This document shows positions 1 to 11,220 of a DNA stretch of 64,000 nucleotides, piece by piece. The position numbers were made by a program, and so were the translations under genes. The notes under the pieces were generated by a model, which did not search any database, had not been told where the DNA came from, and worked only from the letters and a program-made list of their open reading frames with translations. Origin of the DNA: Pelobates cultripes (taxonomy: Eukaryota; Chordata; Amphibia; Anura; Pelobatidae); the NCBI GenBank assembly GCA_933207985.1, contig OW240912.1, forward strand, positions 204,668,240-204,732,239. The letters are read 5' to 3'. How positions within the stretch are numbered: the stretch's first letter is position 1; each line of letters starts with the position of its first letter.

Positions 1-261
1 GTGTTTTTGGATGGGCTGGCTGACAAAGGGGCTGTGCAACCAGCCATTTCTGGCCTTCGGGCCCTCGCACTTCAAGGCCCTAACCTTTCTACCCGGAAGT
101 GGGATATCGTCAACCATTCTCCTACACCCGAGGTGCAGACAGAGGTCGTGGACCACGTACCTGAGGCAGAGCACGCTTCTCTTCTCTACCGGTAAGCAAC
201 CATCTAACACATTTTTCTCTCACACTTCGTACAGCAGGTCGCATCTCTCTGTTTTTTTCAG

Positions 262-1900
262 GAATGGACGACCATCTCCACGTACGCATGGGTCCTACAA
301 ACGGTACAGGGCTACATCATCGACTTTGTAGACCGTCCACTTTAAAAGGACCTACCACATCCCATCAACTGCTCAATAGAAGATCGAACCCTCATAAACA
401 ACGAGTTGCAAGAACTATACTCGACAGGTGCAATCGAACCCGCCTCCGGTCCTGGAGCTTTCCTCAGCAACATATTCTTGGTGAAGAAGTTAATGGGAGA
501 ATTTCGCCCCGTCATAAACTTGAGACGACTCAACGAATACGTCACATACAGGCACTTCAAGATGGAAGGCATACATCTTCTGAGGGACCTATTACAAGAC
601 AAAGATTGGTTCACAAGGCTAGACCTAAAGGATGCTTACCTTTCAGTACTCGTCCACCACTCCTGCCGGCAATTCCTACGTTTCCTCTGGCAAGACCTTC
701 CCTGGCAGTTCACGTGCCTCCCCTTTGGCCTCAGCTCGGCCCCATGGTGCTTCACCAAATTACTGAAGCCTGTGGTTGCTCATCTTCGAACACAAGGAAT
801 TCGCTGCATTATATACCTGGATGACCTCCTGCTGTTCTGCTCCGACAAGTCCAGACTGGTACGGCACACACATTATACCACGGATCTCCTATCATCCCTG
901 GGTTTCGTGGTGAACTTCCAAAAGTCGGCCATCCACCCATCTCAAACAGTGCAATTTTTAGGATTTGAGATAGATTCCACCACCAGCATGCTACGACTAA
1001 CGACGTCAAAAAAAGATCAAGGCCATCCGCAAGGAACTACGCAGGACCATTCGGTGCCACACCATTCCACTCTGCGCCCTCGCCCGACTGGTGGGACTCC
1101 TCTCGGCTTCCATACAAGCTATCGAGATGAACTCAGATGGTGGCTAGACAGCATGGAAGCATGGAACGGTCGGGCCATTTTCGGGAACACACCCAACATA
1201 GTCCTGAAATCGGACACCAGCCTCTGGGGATGGGGCGCCTGGAACTCCCAGGACCTCAACATGCACATAAATTGCCTAGAGCTTCAGGCAGGATCCTTTG
1301 CCAAACGCAGCCTGGCAAAAGACAAGACGGACTGCTGCATCCTCCTCAGGATGGAAAACATCTCCGCAGTCCGCTACATCAACCACCTGGGCAGAGCCCG
1401 ATCCCGTCTCCTGTCAGAGAGATTTTCGACTTCTGTCTACCTTGCAACATCTCCCTCAAAGCAGAATACCTCCCAGGGGAGACGAACCTCACGGAAGACT
1501 GGTTCTCACGCCACTGGCGAGACACCAGCGATTGGAGACTGGATCCACAGATCTTCAACCGCATAGCGGAACACCGGGGTCCGTTTCACCTGGATCTGTT
1601 TGCATCACACAATAACAGGCAAACACGAGTGTAGTTCAGCTGGCTCCCAGATCCGGAAAGTAAAGCGGTAGACGCATTCCTACAACCGTCGCCGAACACG
1701 GGAGCATACGCTTTCCCTCCCTTTGCCATGATAGCAAGGACCATCCACTACATGAAAAGTCAACAAGTCTCTCTATTGCTCATCACTCCCTTATGGAGGG
1801 GACAACCATGGTCCCCAGATCTCCTGGCACTATCATACAGGGATCCCCTCCTACTGCCTCATCATCCGTACCTCCTCACGGATCCAAAAGGTAATCCTTA
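262..1900 (+). pseudogene. DIRS reverse transcriptase / RNase H (broken)
   Basis: Reading starts upstream of 262 (peptide WVLQTVQGYIIDFVDRPL), meets a TAA at 341-343 and continues with ELYSTGAIEPASGPG. RT landmarks follow in order: FRPVINLRRLNEY, LDLKDAYLSV, CLPFGLSSAPWCFTK, and the catalytic box YLDD at about 814-825. A frameshift occurs at an A-run near 1008-1015, and the frame recovers by about 1120. RNase H begins near 1200 with LKSDTSLWGWGAW. A further frame change near 1430 leads to KAEYLPGETNLTEDW, then GPFHLDLFASHNN and AYAFPPFAMIARTI, a stretch found downstream of RNase H in DIRS polyproteins. In an intact element the protein copies the element RNA into DNA. At least three disruptions make this a pseudogene. 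Confidence 0.85.
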
Positions 1901-1928
1901 ACCACTGATCCTGGACAATCGACTCACT

Positions 1929-2800
1929 TTGGTGGCTTGGACACTTTCCGGGGTGCCTGGCAAGTCGGTGGACTATCGCAGGCTGCTAGGGACCTGCTAT
2001 GGGACTCATGGGCTCCAAGAACCAGAATATGGTACCTATCTGCTTGGAATTCCTCATCCACTTGGTGCATGGATCTCGATCCATTTACAGCCACTATTCC
2101 AGCCGTTTTAAACTTTCTATCTCACCTGTTCTCGACAGGGCGATGATACAGATTACTTAATGTAGTCCGTTCCGCTATCTCGGCGGCCCACGTCCCCATA
2201 CTAGGGATCCCGGTGGAAAGAGACCCACTGGTGTGTCGACTCCTAAGGGGCATCCGACTGCAAATATTCATGGCACTGGGACGTAGATGTGGTTCTCCGT
2301 TTCCTGAGAGACTGGCCGACTAACGACAGACTTTCCCTCCGGCAACTCTCAGCAAAACTCACGGTTCTGCTTTGTCTCGTTTCTTTCCGCAGAGTTTCGG
2401 ATATTCGGGCATTTGACATAGATGCGTTTTCAGTCTCCCCGGACTCTCCATCGGTTTTCTTCCCCTTCTTCACCTCGGATCCACACCTCTGCGTCGTCTC
2501 TACTCTACGACAGTACGTGGAAGTACGTGGAGGTTACGCTACCGATTCGGACCTCGTCCTCAGGCCAACTCCTGGTATTATACGTTAGACCACACGTTCC
2601 CTTTTCGGCAACCACTCTCAACATATGGGTTTGTTGGATACTGTCTCTAGCAGGCGTAGACGCTTCTTTCGGGGCCCACTCGTTACGCGGTGGCTTCCTC
2701 AGCCTTCTCGGCGGGTGCCTCGCTATCGGATATCCACGTTCCGCACATTCTACTTCTGCCCGAACTCCGGTGCGGCCACATCACTCATACAACAGTGTTA
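1929..2800 (+). pseudogene. DIRS tyrosine recombinase (broken)
   Basis: An N-terminal core-binding-like piece (WQVGGLSQAARDLLWDSW) is followed by a catalytic half carrying the first conserved arginine in VSFRRVSDIRAF (near 2375-2415) and the His-X-X-Arg box AHSLRGG (near 2679-2700). A short stretch reading STFRTFYF in another frame near 2735-2755 is a good candidate for the segment with the nucleophilic tyrosine. It follows ASLSDI directly, so about ten residues between the two appear deleted. In intact DIRS elements this enzyme inserts the circular DNA intermediate. Frame changes and the deletion indicate an inactive copy. Confidence 0.75.
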
Positions 2801-2830
2801 AAAATGCAAAATAGGAAGCCATGTGATAAA

Positions 2831-3519
2831 ATTGAAGATTATGCTAGCGCTAGTCTATTTATAATCTTAATTTTAATAATGACAGGAGGCGAGTATTTTC
2901 CCACTCGGGGAAGAGGGGAATCTCTGAATTACAGTATGTCTACAATTTCTTTCACCTGCCTCCATGCGAGCCTGTATATGTTTAGATTGTCACCACACTT
3001 AGTTATGGTCAGTTAGAATTTGTCATGGTATAGCCAACCCGTAATAAAAATATTGTAATATTAATCAATGGGTCGCTATCATTGCTGCAACCAGTTTTGA
3101 GACCGGTGCCTAACCCATTTCCCATTCTCTTTCAGTTTAATTTCACGAGAGCATGGAACAACTGCAGGAAACTATCCAGATTACTGCTCAGTCCATGAAG
3201 ACCATCATCCCTGTTGGACTTTTCAACCGTTGATACTTGTTACCTCAAAGACCATCGTTCTATTGGATTTTCACCAGTTGGTGCTTGTTTACAGACTCTA
3301 TATACTGAACTTCTTCCCTGTTCACAATGTCGCTTCCGAAAGAGGGGTAGGAGTCTATTTACTGTGAATATCATACTCCCTACTGCATTTTTGATTGGTT
3401 AAATGTTTCACTTTCTTTACTGCTGTGGAGTTTAGTAAAGAGAGTTATGCAAAATACTCGCCTCCTGTCATTATTAAAATTAAGATTATAAATCCACTAG
3501 CGCTAGCAAAATCTTCAAT
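2831..3519. repeat. 69-bp inverted repeat arms with about 550-bp spacer (DIRS terminal region)
   Basis: Arm 2831-2899 and arm 3451-3519 are near-perfect reverse complements. Each holds the octamer GCTAGCGC, an AT-rich stretch and the block GACAGGAGGCGAGTATTTT. The arms flank about 550 bp without a coding signal. Inverted terminal repeats are a defining feature of DIRS elements, and the left arm follows directly after the recombinase coding remains. I infer that this is the right-hand terminal/internal-complementary region of the same element, or two adjoining ends. Confidence 0.7.
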
Positions 3520-4801
3520 TTGTTTCCTACCAATACCCATAAGTATTGCAATTTGATGCGGTTTTTTATCAGTTTATCTATTATCACTGAGCAGTAATCT
3601 ATGCACAGAATAGCTGTTTCAATCTATATTAATGTGCTATATATACACCCTACGTTTCAGATAAACTGTATTCTATTTTTTAAACTAAAATGTTGGCATT
3701 TAAGGGGTCCAAGGAAAACAAAAAACATGCTGCGCTGCAATAATTTATATGTAAAAAGTATCATTTACTTAGAGGAATCTAATCATAAACACTCTCCTCC
3801 CATGAATATAAATCACCATTTATCTTTTTTTACAGTATTAACCCATGAGTTGATTCTGCTGCAATATACTCTTCTCATTTAAAAACAATGCAGCAAACTC
3901 TGCTAAGTTGGATCATTCTCTCGGTATCAGTTAATTTTATTATTTACTAATAAATCATGCTTCAGCAGGCCCCTCTTAAAAGAGAACAAATAAAAATACA
4001 TGAACTAGTTCTCATAAAATTACCATATTATGATGAGAGAAAGAAGGAATTACTTACAGCATAGCATCCAAAACAAGAAAGCAACCTTAAAATCAGACAG
4101 TAATTTTTTATTTATTTATTTTCATGTTCACGCCTTTCCTCTCGACATGTTTTTCTCTTCTATCTAATACTCAGACACAAATCTCCATCCTCAATTCTGG
4201 GCTCCTGACTGTTTACATCTCTGTGTAGGATATTGGCAGGAGCTGCAGGCTCTTTTTTTTGGAAAGCTCAGATCTTCCCTCCCTGTGTCTGCTCCGGGGC
4301 CCCCTCTGTGTCTGGATCCAGATGTGTTTTAGCATTAGATTATTCTCCACGCACTTAGAGGGCTGACGTCAGGGGGTCTGTGGAGGAAAACCGCTTCTAT
4401 TAATTCTTCCCAGCGTGGCACACAGTTGCTGTCCTCTCTTTTAGCGTTAACAATAAGGAAATAGGCACGGCATAAAGACTCTATCCTTCCTCAGGTATCT
4501 TGCAAGCAGATTGATAAGAGAGGGGATTTAAGCAGCTGCATGCAAATCAAAATATCTAATTTTTATGCATGCTTCAGTGCTTCATTCTACACCTGCTACA
4601 TGGATGCACATCATTTTGTTGGACAGAGTACATACACAAAGGTGTTCACTTATTAGATTGGGAATCATGGAGAACTCAAAAAGGGAATTGCATGTCTTAA
4701 GCCCAAATAGTTGAGCTATATCAATAGTTATTGGGGCTTACAATTTGCAATTTAGTTGTCAATTTTCAGTTTGGTGAATAAATCCGAAAGTTTAGTCAAA
4801 G
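3520..4801. other. Non-coding stretch, nothing recognised
   Basis: No supported coding region, RNA gene or repeat structure was seen. The part at 4240-4460 is less AT-rich than its surroundings and contains one palindromic TGACGTCA site near 4364. That alone is not evidence of a regulatory element. Confidence 0.4.
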
Positions 4802-5182
4802 GGACATTCCGTTTATCATAACAACGTCATGCTAATTAAGTTGTTATGGTGCCAGGAGGCACCCGGCACACTCTTACCTTGAAGGGTGAAACCTTTCTCA
4901 AACAGCTTAATGCCAACGTGTTCCTCCAGTGCCAATCTGCAAGTGCCCCAAGTGACATCTGGCTTGTGCATCTCAGCTACAGGAAGCGCGGAGTTCTGCC
5001 AGGAAGGAACACCACTAACTGGCTTAGAGTGGTCAGCTGACGCTCTCAGACAATCAGTGACTGCCCATACATAAGACTGGCTTGAAGAAGGTAAGTTTCT
5101 TTTCAAGCCAGTTTTATGGCTCTGGGGCCTTCTGGCACCATAACAGCTTCATTTAAATAAAATTGTTATGATTGGAATGTCA
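4802..5182. mobile_element. MITE with about 50-bp terminal inverted repeats
   Basis: The left end (GGACATTCC, then TCATAACAA, then GTTATGGTGCCAGGA) is mirrored at the right end (TCTGGCACCATAAC, TTGTTATGA, GGAATGTC), giving imperfect inverted repeats of about 50 bp around a 280-bp core without a gene. The motif GTTATGGTGCCAG or its complement recurs near 11115, 23745 and 33435, so the family is dispersed in this genome. The superfamily is not identified. Confidence 0.65.
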
Positions 5183-5999
5183 TTTTATTCTAGAAAGGTA
5201 TGCTGCTGTGAGCAAGCATGTGGACTCATGGTAAGTCATTTTTACATATGATGTGAATTGAGGTCTTCTATAAACATTACACTCATTAACCATGGATCTA
5301 GATTGAGGGGATCTAACACTTAATCCAGGAGTACATATACACTTAAAAATATAAAAAAAAACATTGTTCCTGTTAGAAGTGTATTATTAAAATATCAAAA
5401 TATGATACAAGTATGTGTTGCAATAATGCAGTGTTAAAAAACAATTAAAACACTAAGCGTAACTGTGCCATTTAAAATGGCAGTCTTAAGAAATATGCTG
5501 AAATGACTCTAAATACATTTTAGTACTTATTTATACTTATTAATAATGTGCTGTTTGGACTCATAACATTCTAAATATTCTAATTGAAACATTTTTAAAA
5601 GTTACCTATTTACATTGCAATCTAGGTAAAAAAAAAAATCCAAGTTCAAACTTTCACAAATCTTTCTGCGCTGTTCATTGAAAACATGATCCCAAAACCA
5701 AATTTGAAGGAACTTTTAATGATGCCCCAAAAAGAGAAACAAAAACCTCCCTTTTCACCCAGTAATGACAGTCACATTTCTCCTCGGATTAACAAACTGT
5801 TCCCAAACATGTTAATTTTATCCTTGAATATTCACTTCTTACAAAAAAGCATGCGGATCTTTTTAAAATTTTTATCAGAATCCTCTTTAGGCAGCCAATT
5901 CTACAAAAGCAAATAGAAAAGAAAGCATGAATGGATCTGCAATCATTTTGCACTCTGATTAATGCGGCTTTGTTACAACAGTGCGCTGACATTTTGATA
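5183..5999. other. AT-rich non-coding stretch
   Basis: No gene is supported here. The open frame near 5686-5916 has no recognisable motif, an AT-driven composition and no splice context. Confidence 0.4.
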
Positions 6000-6135
6000 A
6001 CATAGATTGTAAGCTCTTTTGAGCAAGGCCTTCTTCCCTACATATCTGTTATATTCTCAATTGTTAAATATTCCCATTCTATATTTGTAAAGTGCTGAAG
6101 AATATGTTGGTGCTATATAAACGCTAATAATAACT
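6000..6135 (+). repeat. Retroposon 3' tail (short LINE/SINE fragment)
   Basis: The segment runs from ATTGTAAGCTCTTTTGAGCA through TTGTAAAGTGCTG to GTTGGTGCTATATAAACG and an AATAATAA end. Related copies lie in the opposite orientation at 57366-57500 and 62527-62744. Such tails ending in a trinucleotide run belong to L2/CR1-like LINE or SINE 3' ends in vertebrates; I cannot name the family. Confidence 0.55.
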
Positions 6136-6900
6136 TTTACTCGGAACACTTGTAAAACATACATACTGCACTGGTTTCTTCCTAATAAATGAGAGATCTG
6201 GTTACTGCACTTATATAGCAAACATTGCATGCCAATAGGCTGGTAACTTCCCCGACTATTATTACAATCTTATCAATTACAGGGTTATTCACTAAAGTGA
6301 ACATATTTTAGGTCAAATAAGTCGGCTATGCTTTCACTCTGACCTTACATTCGAAAAGCACTTTGAATTCACATTAAACTCCCACTTCAGTAAATAAACC
6401 TGTTAAAGAATAGCAGATCATTTAGAAGAAATATGGTAGATATAAAGTTGTGGCGGGAGACAGAGTTTTAGATGAGAGACGATGTTCCCCCTCCTCTCTC
6501 CACGTGGACTCCTTCCCATTTCGCTGAGTCTCTTCCTGGAATCGGAGATAATTAGCACCAGATTTCCCCCTCCACATCATCCTGCTGACGGCACTTCTGA
6601 CTCACCAGGCTCCCCCTGCTATGGAGTAGGGGACCCTCTGGGCAGAGCTTGACAGAAACTGATGCAGTGTAATGTTCTCTCTATCCCTGTGAAACAGTTA
6701 CGGAGTAAAACAGTTACTTTGCCTGAGTTTCCAGAAATTTCCTGAAACTGTATAGTAATGTAGATGGCTGTACTGAAATCTTGTGTAAAATAAATTTGTC
6801 CTAATGATGAGCTGATGCTGCTTATTACTTTTCCATTTATAGAGCATTTTAATAATTCCTTAACACTTAACACAAAAAGTGTGCATTGCTGTATACCTGA
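6136..6900. other. Non-coding stretch, nothing recognised
   Basis: No gene or clear repeat was seen. A short sequence near 6609-6645 on the minus strand has splice-like edges but does not read as a Gly-X-Y or COL16A1-like peptide, so it is not called as an exon. Confidence 0.35.
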
Positions 6901-6904
6901 CTCC

Positions 6905-7345
6905 AGTGTGGGACAGGGGAGGGCTGGCAGCCTTAGGCCTGGGGCCAAATCCAGTCAAGTGGCCCATTGCACCAGTTCACCACCCATGCTCACCTTTTCC
7001 TGGTTTTATAATGCAACCAGTCACACCAAGTCTCTCCCTTGCTTCATTGGTGCTGCCTAATGCCTATCTTCTGCCTCCAACCTCTAAGAAGATTGTCTGT
7101 GCGAGGACTGGGAGACTGGGAGTTGTAGTATCCTGCTGAGCTAAAGCTGGGCTCTCCCTGCCCCCCGGGAGTGTGAGTGAGCCCCTAGCAGGGACTACAA
7201 CTCCCAGAATGCATCAGCTCTCACTACCTGTCAGCCAGTGAGTGGCCGTTGCATTCCCCCTCACTCTGACTCCACAGCCAAGCGACAGCCAAGAGATCCT
7301 GTCTCTGCCTCTGTGGCAAGCAAGCAGGCCATTTTTAACATGATT
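6905..7345. repeat. GC-rich repeat with inverted ACTACAACTCCC motifs
   Basis: GGGAGTTGTAGT near 7122-7134 and ACTACAACTCCCAG near 7193-7206 face each other. This pairing is widespread in palindromic vertebrate MITEs, and a related one occurs at 50640-50791. The outer limits are uncertain. Confidence 0.35.
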
Positions 7346-7399
7346 TAGGCAGGGCTGGTGCAAGGATGTTTGGGTACATAGGCGAAGATGCATTTTTCC

Positions 7400-7905
7400 A
7401 ACAAAAATAACATCTTCAAATGTGTTCTTCTTAACCTCCCTTTTGTGTTTCTTATCCCCTCTTTTAAATGTCTTACCCCCTTTAGTGTATCATATCTCTT
7501 TTTTCCCCATTGTGTGTCTTACAACTCCCTTGTGTATCTCTTACAACCCCCCTTGTGTGTTTCTTATCCCCCCTCTTTGTATCACTCTTACATCCTCCTA
7601 CATTTTGTGTGCCTTACTCCTCCCAGCCCTTTTGTGTGACTCTTTTTCTCCCAGTCCCTTTCTGTCTTTTGCTCTTCCCAGCTCCTTTGTGTGTGTCTCT
7701 TTCACTCCCAGCCCATCTGTCTCCTCCCCCACCCCAACCCCGATGTGTGTCTCTTTTTTTCCCTTCTCAAGCCTCACTGTGTGTTTCTTTCACATCCAGC
7801 ACCTCTCCCCTCCCAGTCCCTTAGGGGTCCCCTCCATTCCCTGTCCCTTGGTGCACCCTCCACCCCCTTAGTGGTCCCCTCCCCTTCCAGGTGTGCCTTT
7901 TAACT
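7400..7905. repeat. Pyrimidine-rich minisatellite (TGTGTCTCTT / CCCAGCCC units)
   Basis: About 500 bp of loosely periodic plus-strand pyrimidines, with units such as CTTTTTCTCCCAGTCCC and TGTGTGTCTCTTTCAC. It resembles the 5' part of the larger array at 23840-25925. Open frames across it are low-complexity artefacts. Confidence 0.7.
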
Positions 7906-7938
7906 CGCTTGTAGCATGGTCAAGTGGAGCGGATCCCC

Positions 7939-8045
7939 GTACAGGAGCTACAGTTTTCTGTACCTGGCCGGAATGACAGGAAGTACTCTCTCAATGAGCA
8001 CCTCCTGTCAGTCCGACCAGGTACAGGAAACAGAAGCTCCTGTAC
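7939..8045. repeat. 45-bp imperfect inverted repeat
   Basis: Arm 7939-7983 (starting GTACAGGAGCTACAG) pairs with 8001-8045 (ending AGAAGCTCCTGTAC) across a 17-bp loop. A related inverted pair (GTAGCGTGGC / GCCACGCTAC) ends the other pyrimidine minisatellite near 25938-26056, so minisatellite plus hairpin may be one repeat family. Confidence 0.6.
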
Positions 8046-8156
8046 CAAGCTCCTCTCCACCACGCTACACTTAGTGGTTAGTGGTTTACTGACAGTCACA
8101 CTCACTCAATGACAAAACACACAGACGTCACTGACAGACACAGACTCACTGATCTG

Positions 8157-8222
8157 ACACACACTCATTCACTCACAGACACACACATACACTTACTCAC
8201 AGACCCACACACACACACTCAC
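8157..8222. repeat. CACA-rich microsatellite
   Basis: Short imperfect ACACAC/ACTCAC run. Confidence 0.6.
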
Positions 8223-8408
8223 TAATTATTAATATTTTTAGTATTAAACATTTTCCACCCAGCCTCCCTACCTGGAGAGTCCTACTGGGAGGCGTGCAGC
8301 TGTGTTTAAATCCGAGGCTGCTAGGGAGCTGTGATCTTCCTGATCTGCTCCTTCATGGGCTGTCTACTGATGCCGGAAGTCAAAAAATGACGTCATATTC
8401 CGGCTCCC

Positions 8409-8750
8409 GTGGCATCAGCAAATGGTGCGCAAGATAGCAGAGCAGGGAGATCAGAGGTCCCTTTCCACCTCGGATTCAAACACAGCCGCACGCTGCGCCG
8501 GGGGTCCATAACATGGCCTGATAGGAGGGAGCGCTTCCCTCCTGCTGGTCCCTAGAATCTTGTGCCCCCCATCCCAGCCCGCCCCTGCCCGTGGCATCAG
8601 CAAACGGCGCGCAACGGAGCAGAGCAGGGAGATCAGAGCTTCCTCGCCACCTCGAATTCAAACACAGCCGCACACCGTGATGGGGGTCTATAACGTGGCC
8701 TGAGGGGTGGGAGCGCTTCCCTCCTGCCAGTCACTAGAATCTTGCGCCCC
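8409..8750. repeat. Direct tandem duplication, about 182-bp unit
   Basis: Copy one starts GTGGCATCAGCAAATGG at 8409 and copy two starts GTGGCATCAGCAAACGG at 8591. Both run through CAGAGCAGGGAGATCAGAG and AAACACAGCCGCAC to TAGAATCTTG. The copies are diverged, so the duplication is old. GC content is high and no gene is visible. Confidence 0.75.
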
Positions 8751-8879
8751 CAGAGCCGGCGCGCCCTAAGGCGTCTGCCTTTGCTGCCTTATGGACACGC
8801 CCACCCTAGATTTAAGGTGGCCTGGGGACGACGACAATTGCCTCTCTGGCCCCCGTCCCAGTCCGCCCCTGATGTGCGA

Positions 8880-9150
8880 GTTCATAGCTATTATCCCCTG
8901 GTTAATGTTGTATCTCCTGGTTAATCCCTAGTTATGGTTCAGTGGCAAACTGCTATACCACATAGCTTGTTGGCAAACTGCTGTACCACATGGTTTGATG
9001 GGTAACTGCTGTACTACATGGTTAGGGTTATGGAGTAAAAGGTTAGACTTCAGTGTTCTCATCCCTTTCTTCCAGCATATACTGTATATCCAGTTTTTTA
9101 CATTAAATTAAGGGATAGTCAGCAAAAATTATGTGTTTCTTCAATCTACC
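8880..9150. other. Non-coding stretch with short local repeats
   Basis: Near 8945-9010 the phrase GGCAAACTGCT..TACCACATGG/AG is repeated two to three times. There is no coding signal. Confidence 0.4.
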
Positions 9151-9159
9151 CTTTTGTAC

Positions 9160-9500
9160 TAAAGGGATATTATAGTGCCAGTACTACAAAGCTGTATTCC
9201 TGGCACTAAAGCTCCCCTCTGCCTCCCCCCTCCCTCCATTGCACCCCACCCCCCATGCCCGGGTTAATAAAGTGTTAAAAACCCATTATTTACTTACCTT
9301 TTCCCAGCACTGATGTCCCTCTGCGCTGGGCCGACACTCCGCCCCCACCAACGGCCTGCGATGAGCGGATGTTAATGCACATGTGCGGCAAATGCCTCAT
9401 GCGCACTAGACCTTGCCATAGGAAAGAATTGAATCAATGCCATTCTGTGGGGAAAAATCTGATGCTGGAGGTCCTCATTCAGAGCGTGAGGACGTCCAAT
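9160..9500. repeat. MITE-like fragment related to the ACTATAGTGCCAG families
   Basis: It starts AAAGGGATATTATAGTGCCAG, resembling the termini of the elements at 26392-26818 and 38474-38914, and ends near an inverted GTCCTCA..TGAGGAC motif. The right terminus was not located. Confidence 0.4.
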
Positions 9501-9504
9501 GTCA

Positions 9505-10212
9505 GGCATCTATGACAGGGAGGGGTGCGAAACCAAGGAGTTGAACCTGAACATGCATAAATGAGGTGCTGCTAGGGGGCCAATTTATACAATACACAAG
9601 ATCCAGCGCACTCACCTATCCACTAAACAGCAACTTCAAAGTTGACAGATTTTATTATTTTTTTAAAAAAAAAACACCTAATCTAGACAAAAATAATGGG
9701 GGTTTAGTTACATTATATGATCATACATTGCAAAAGCCTACCACAATGTCAATGTAAGCCATCTTTGGAGCTGCTGTTGCTGTTTAGTGGATAGGTGAGT
9801 GCGCTGGATAGTGTGTATTTTATAAATTGGCCCCCAGCAGCACCCCATTTATGCATGCTCAGGTGAATGCAGCCTCCCCCATTTCATATATATATATATA
9901 TATTTGGGAGTCTAGCCAACTCCTTGGTTTTGCACCCCTCCCTGTCACAGGTGCCTCATCGCAGGGCCCTATTTAGCCTTTTACTGCATAAAGGCCCCAG
10001 ATGGAATTTTTTCCCCAATTAAGTGGGTTAATCTCATAAGAGCAGACATTAGGCTGTTAGAGTAGGACCCGTCAAATATGGGGTGCATTGACTTTGTGGC
10101 AGGCTTATGCAATGTATGATCATATGATGTAACCCCCTATTGTTGCCTAGATTAGGTGTTTAAAAAAAAAAAAAAAAAAACTAATAAAATCTGTCAACAT
10201 TGAAGTTGCTAT
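9505..10212. repeat. Complex of three mutually inverted segments
   Basis: Segment A (about 9505-9640, containing GGGGCCAATTTATACAATAC and CACTCACCTATCCACTAAAC) is mirrored by A' (about 9765-9955). Segment B between them (about 9640-9750, containing CTAATCTAGACAAAAATAAT and ATGATCATACATTGCA) is mirrored again at about 10080-10210. The whole resembles two opposed copies of one foldback element, the second truncated. No coding content. Confidence 0.65.
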
Positions 10213-10399
10213 TTAACCCCTTAAGGACTGAGCCAAATGTACACATTGTGATCAAAACAAAACCTAAACAAAACATGGAATTTGACTATATGTCTGTTCA
10301 ACCGTAATTTACCTCTTTCATATTAAGTGCACCCACACTTAATATGTATCATTTTATTCAGGGGAAATAGGGCTTTCATTTAACATCAAATATTTAGCT

Positions 10400-11220
10400 C
10401 ATTGGCGGATCCTGTACACTGTACACACTGTACCCCCCCCCACACACTTCTCCCCCATACACACAGTGCTCCCCATACAAAGACTGCACCAGCACACACA
10501 CACTTCTCCCCCACACACACACTACACCCCCATACACAAAGTGCATCCCCACACGAGCACTGCACCCCCACACACATGTCTCCCCCCCCACGCACACTGC
10601 ACCCACATACACACAGTGCTCCCACACACAAACACTGCACCCCCATACACACACTTCCCCAACTGCACTCCCATACACACACTGCCCCCACTACACCTTC
10701 ATACACACACTTGCCCCATACACACAGTGCTTCCACTGCACCCCACATATACACACTGCACTCCCATGCACACACTACACCCCTCACACAAACACACACT
10801 GCCCCTTCTACACACAGTGCTCCAACTGCACCCCTATACACACACACTGGCCCACATGCACTGCCTCCCGTACACACACACACACACACACTCTGCACCG
10901 CTCACACACTGTCTCCCTTACTCACCCTGCATCCTTCACACACTCAGTGCCTCCCATATATACACACACACACACACTGCCTACTCTCACACACACACAC
11001 TACTAGAGGCTCTATCCCCTACTACAGCCCCTATCCTGGCAGGCCCCAGGTAAATTGTCGAACTGTTCTTAAACCGTTTGACTATTTACTCTGGGAGGGC
11101 GCCACGGCGCTCCTGGCACCATAACCACTACAGAAAGCTGTAGTGGTTATTGTGCCTGGATTGCTTCTTTAAATAATCTATGAGTGCCCCTCCCGAGATA
11201 AGACTCTGGATCCGCCAGTG
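10400..11220. mobile_element. Nested hAT-like non-autonomous element, 8-bp target duplication
   Basis: The ends are inverted (CATTGGCGGATCCTG / CTGGATCCGCCAGTG) and the octamer ATTTAGCT flanks the insert on both sides (10392-10399 and 11221-11228). An 8-bp duplication is the hallmark of hAT transposition. The interior is mostly a CA-rich minisatellite plus a piece with the GGCACCATAACCACTAC motif, and has no transposase. The second copy of the host element at 30560-32725 lacks this insert and so shows the empty site. Confidence 0.8.
10430..11005. repeat. CA-rich minisatellite (CACACTGCACCCCCATACA-type units)
   Basis: Irregular units of about 20-30 bp combining ACACAC, CTGC and CCCC. The open frames on both strands across it are artefacts of composition. 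Confidence 0.8.

Larger units (their letters stand above)
1..2815 (+). mobile_element. DIRS-like tyrosine-recombinase retrotransposon, 5'-incomplete and degraded
   Basis: The segment carries, in order, a reverse transcriptase, an RNase H, a post-RNase H region and a tyrosine recombinase, all on the plus strand. This order is characteristic of the DIRS order of retrotransposons, which integrate with a tyrosine recombinase instead of a DDE integrase. The window opens inside the element, so the left terminus and the gag-like ORF are missing. The coding region is broken by an in-frame stop at 341-343 and by several frameshifts, so this copy is not autonomous. Inverted arms typical of DIRS ends follow at 2831-3519. 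I judge the DIRS class to be secure and the exact family unknown. Confidence 0.85.

Noticed and set aside
4360..4375. CRE-like palindrome TGACGTCA as a regulatory site
   Set aside because: A single 8-bp match without a promoter or conservation evidence is expected by chance at this scale.
6609..6645. Possible minus-strand collagen exon (CTGCCCAG acceptor, GTGAGT donor)
   Set aside because: The possible readings either contain a stop or lack Gly-X-Y periodicity and any match to COL16A1.
7388..7903. Proline/serine/cysteine-rich frames
   Set aside because: Translation of a pyrimidine-rich minisatellite, with several overlapping frames open.
10386..11124. Histidine/threonine-rich and cysteine/valine-rich frames
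   Set aside because: Low-complexity translation of a CA minisatellite inside a transposon.
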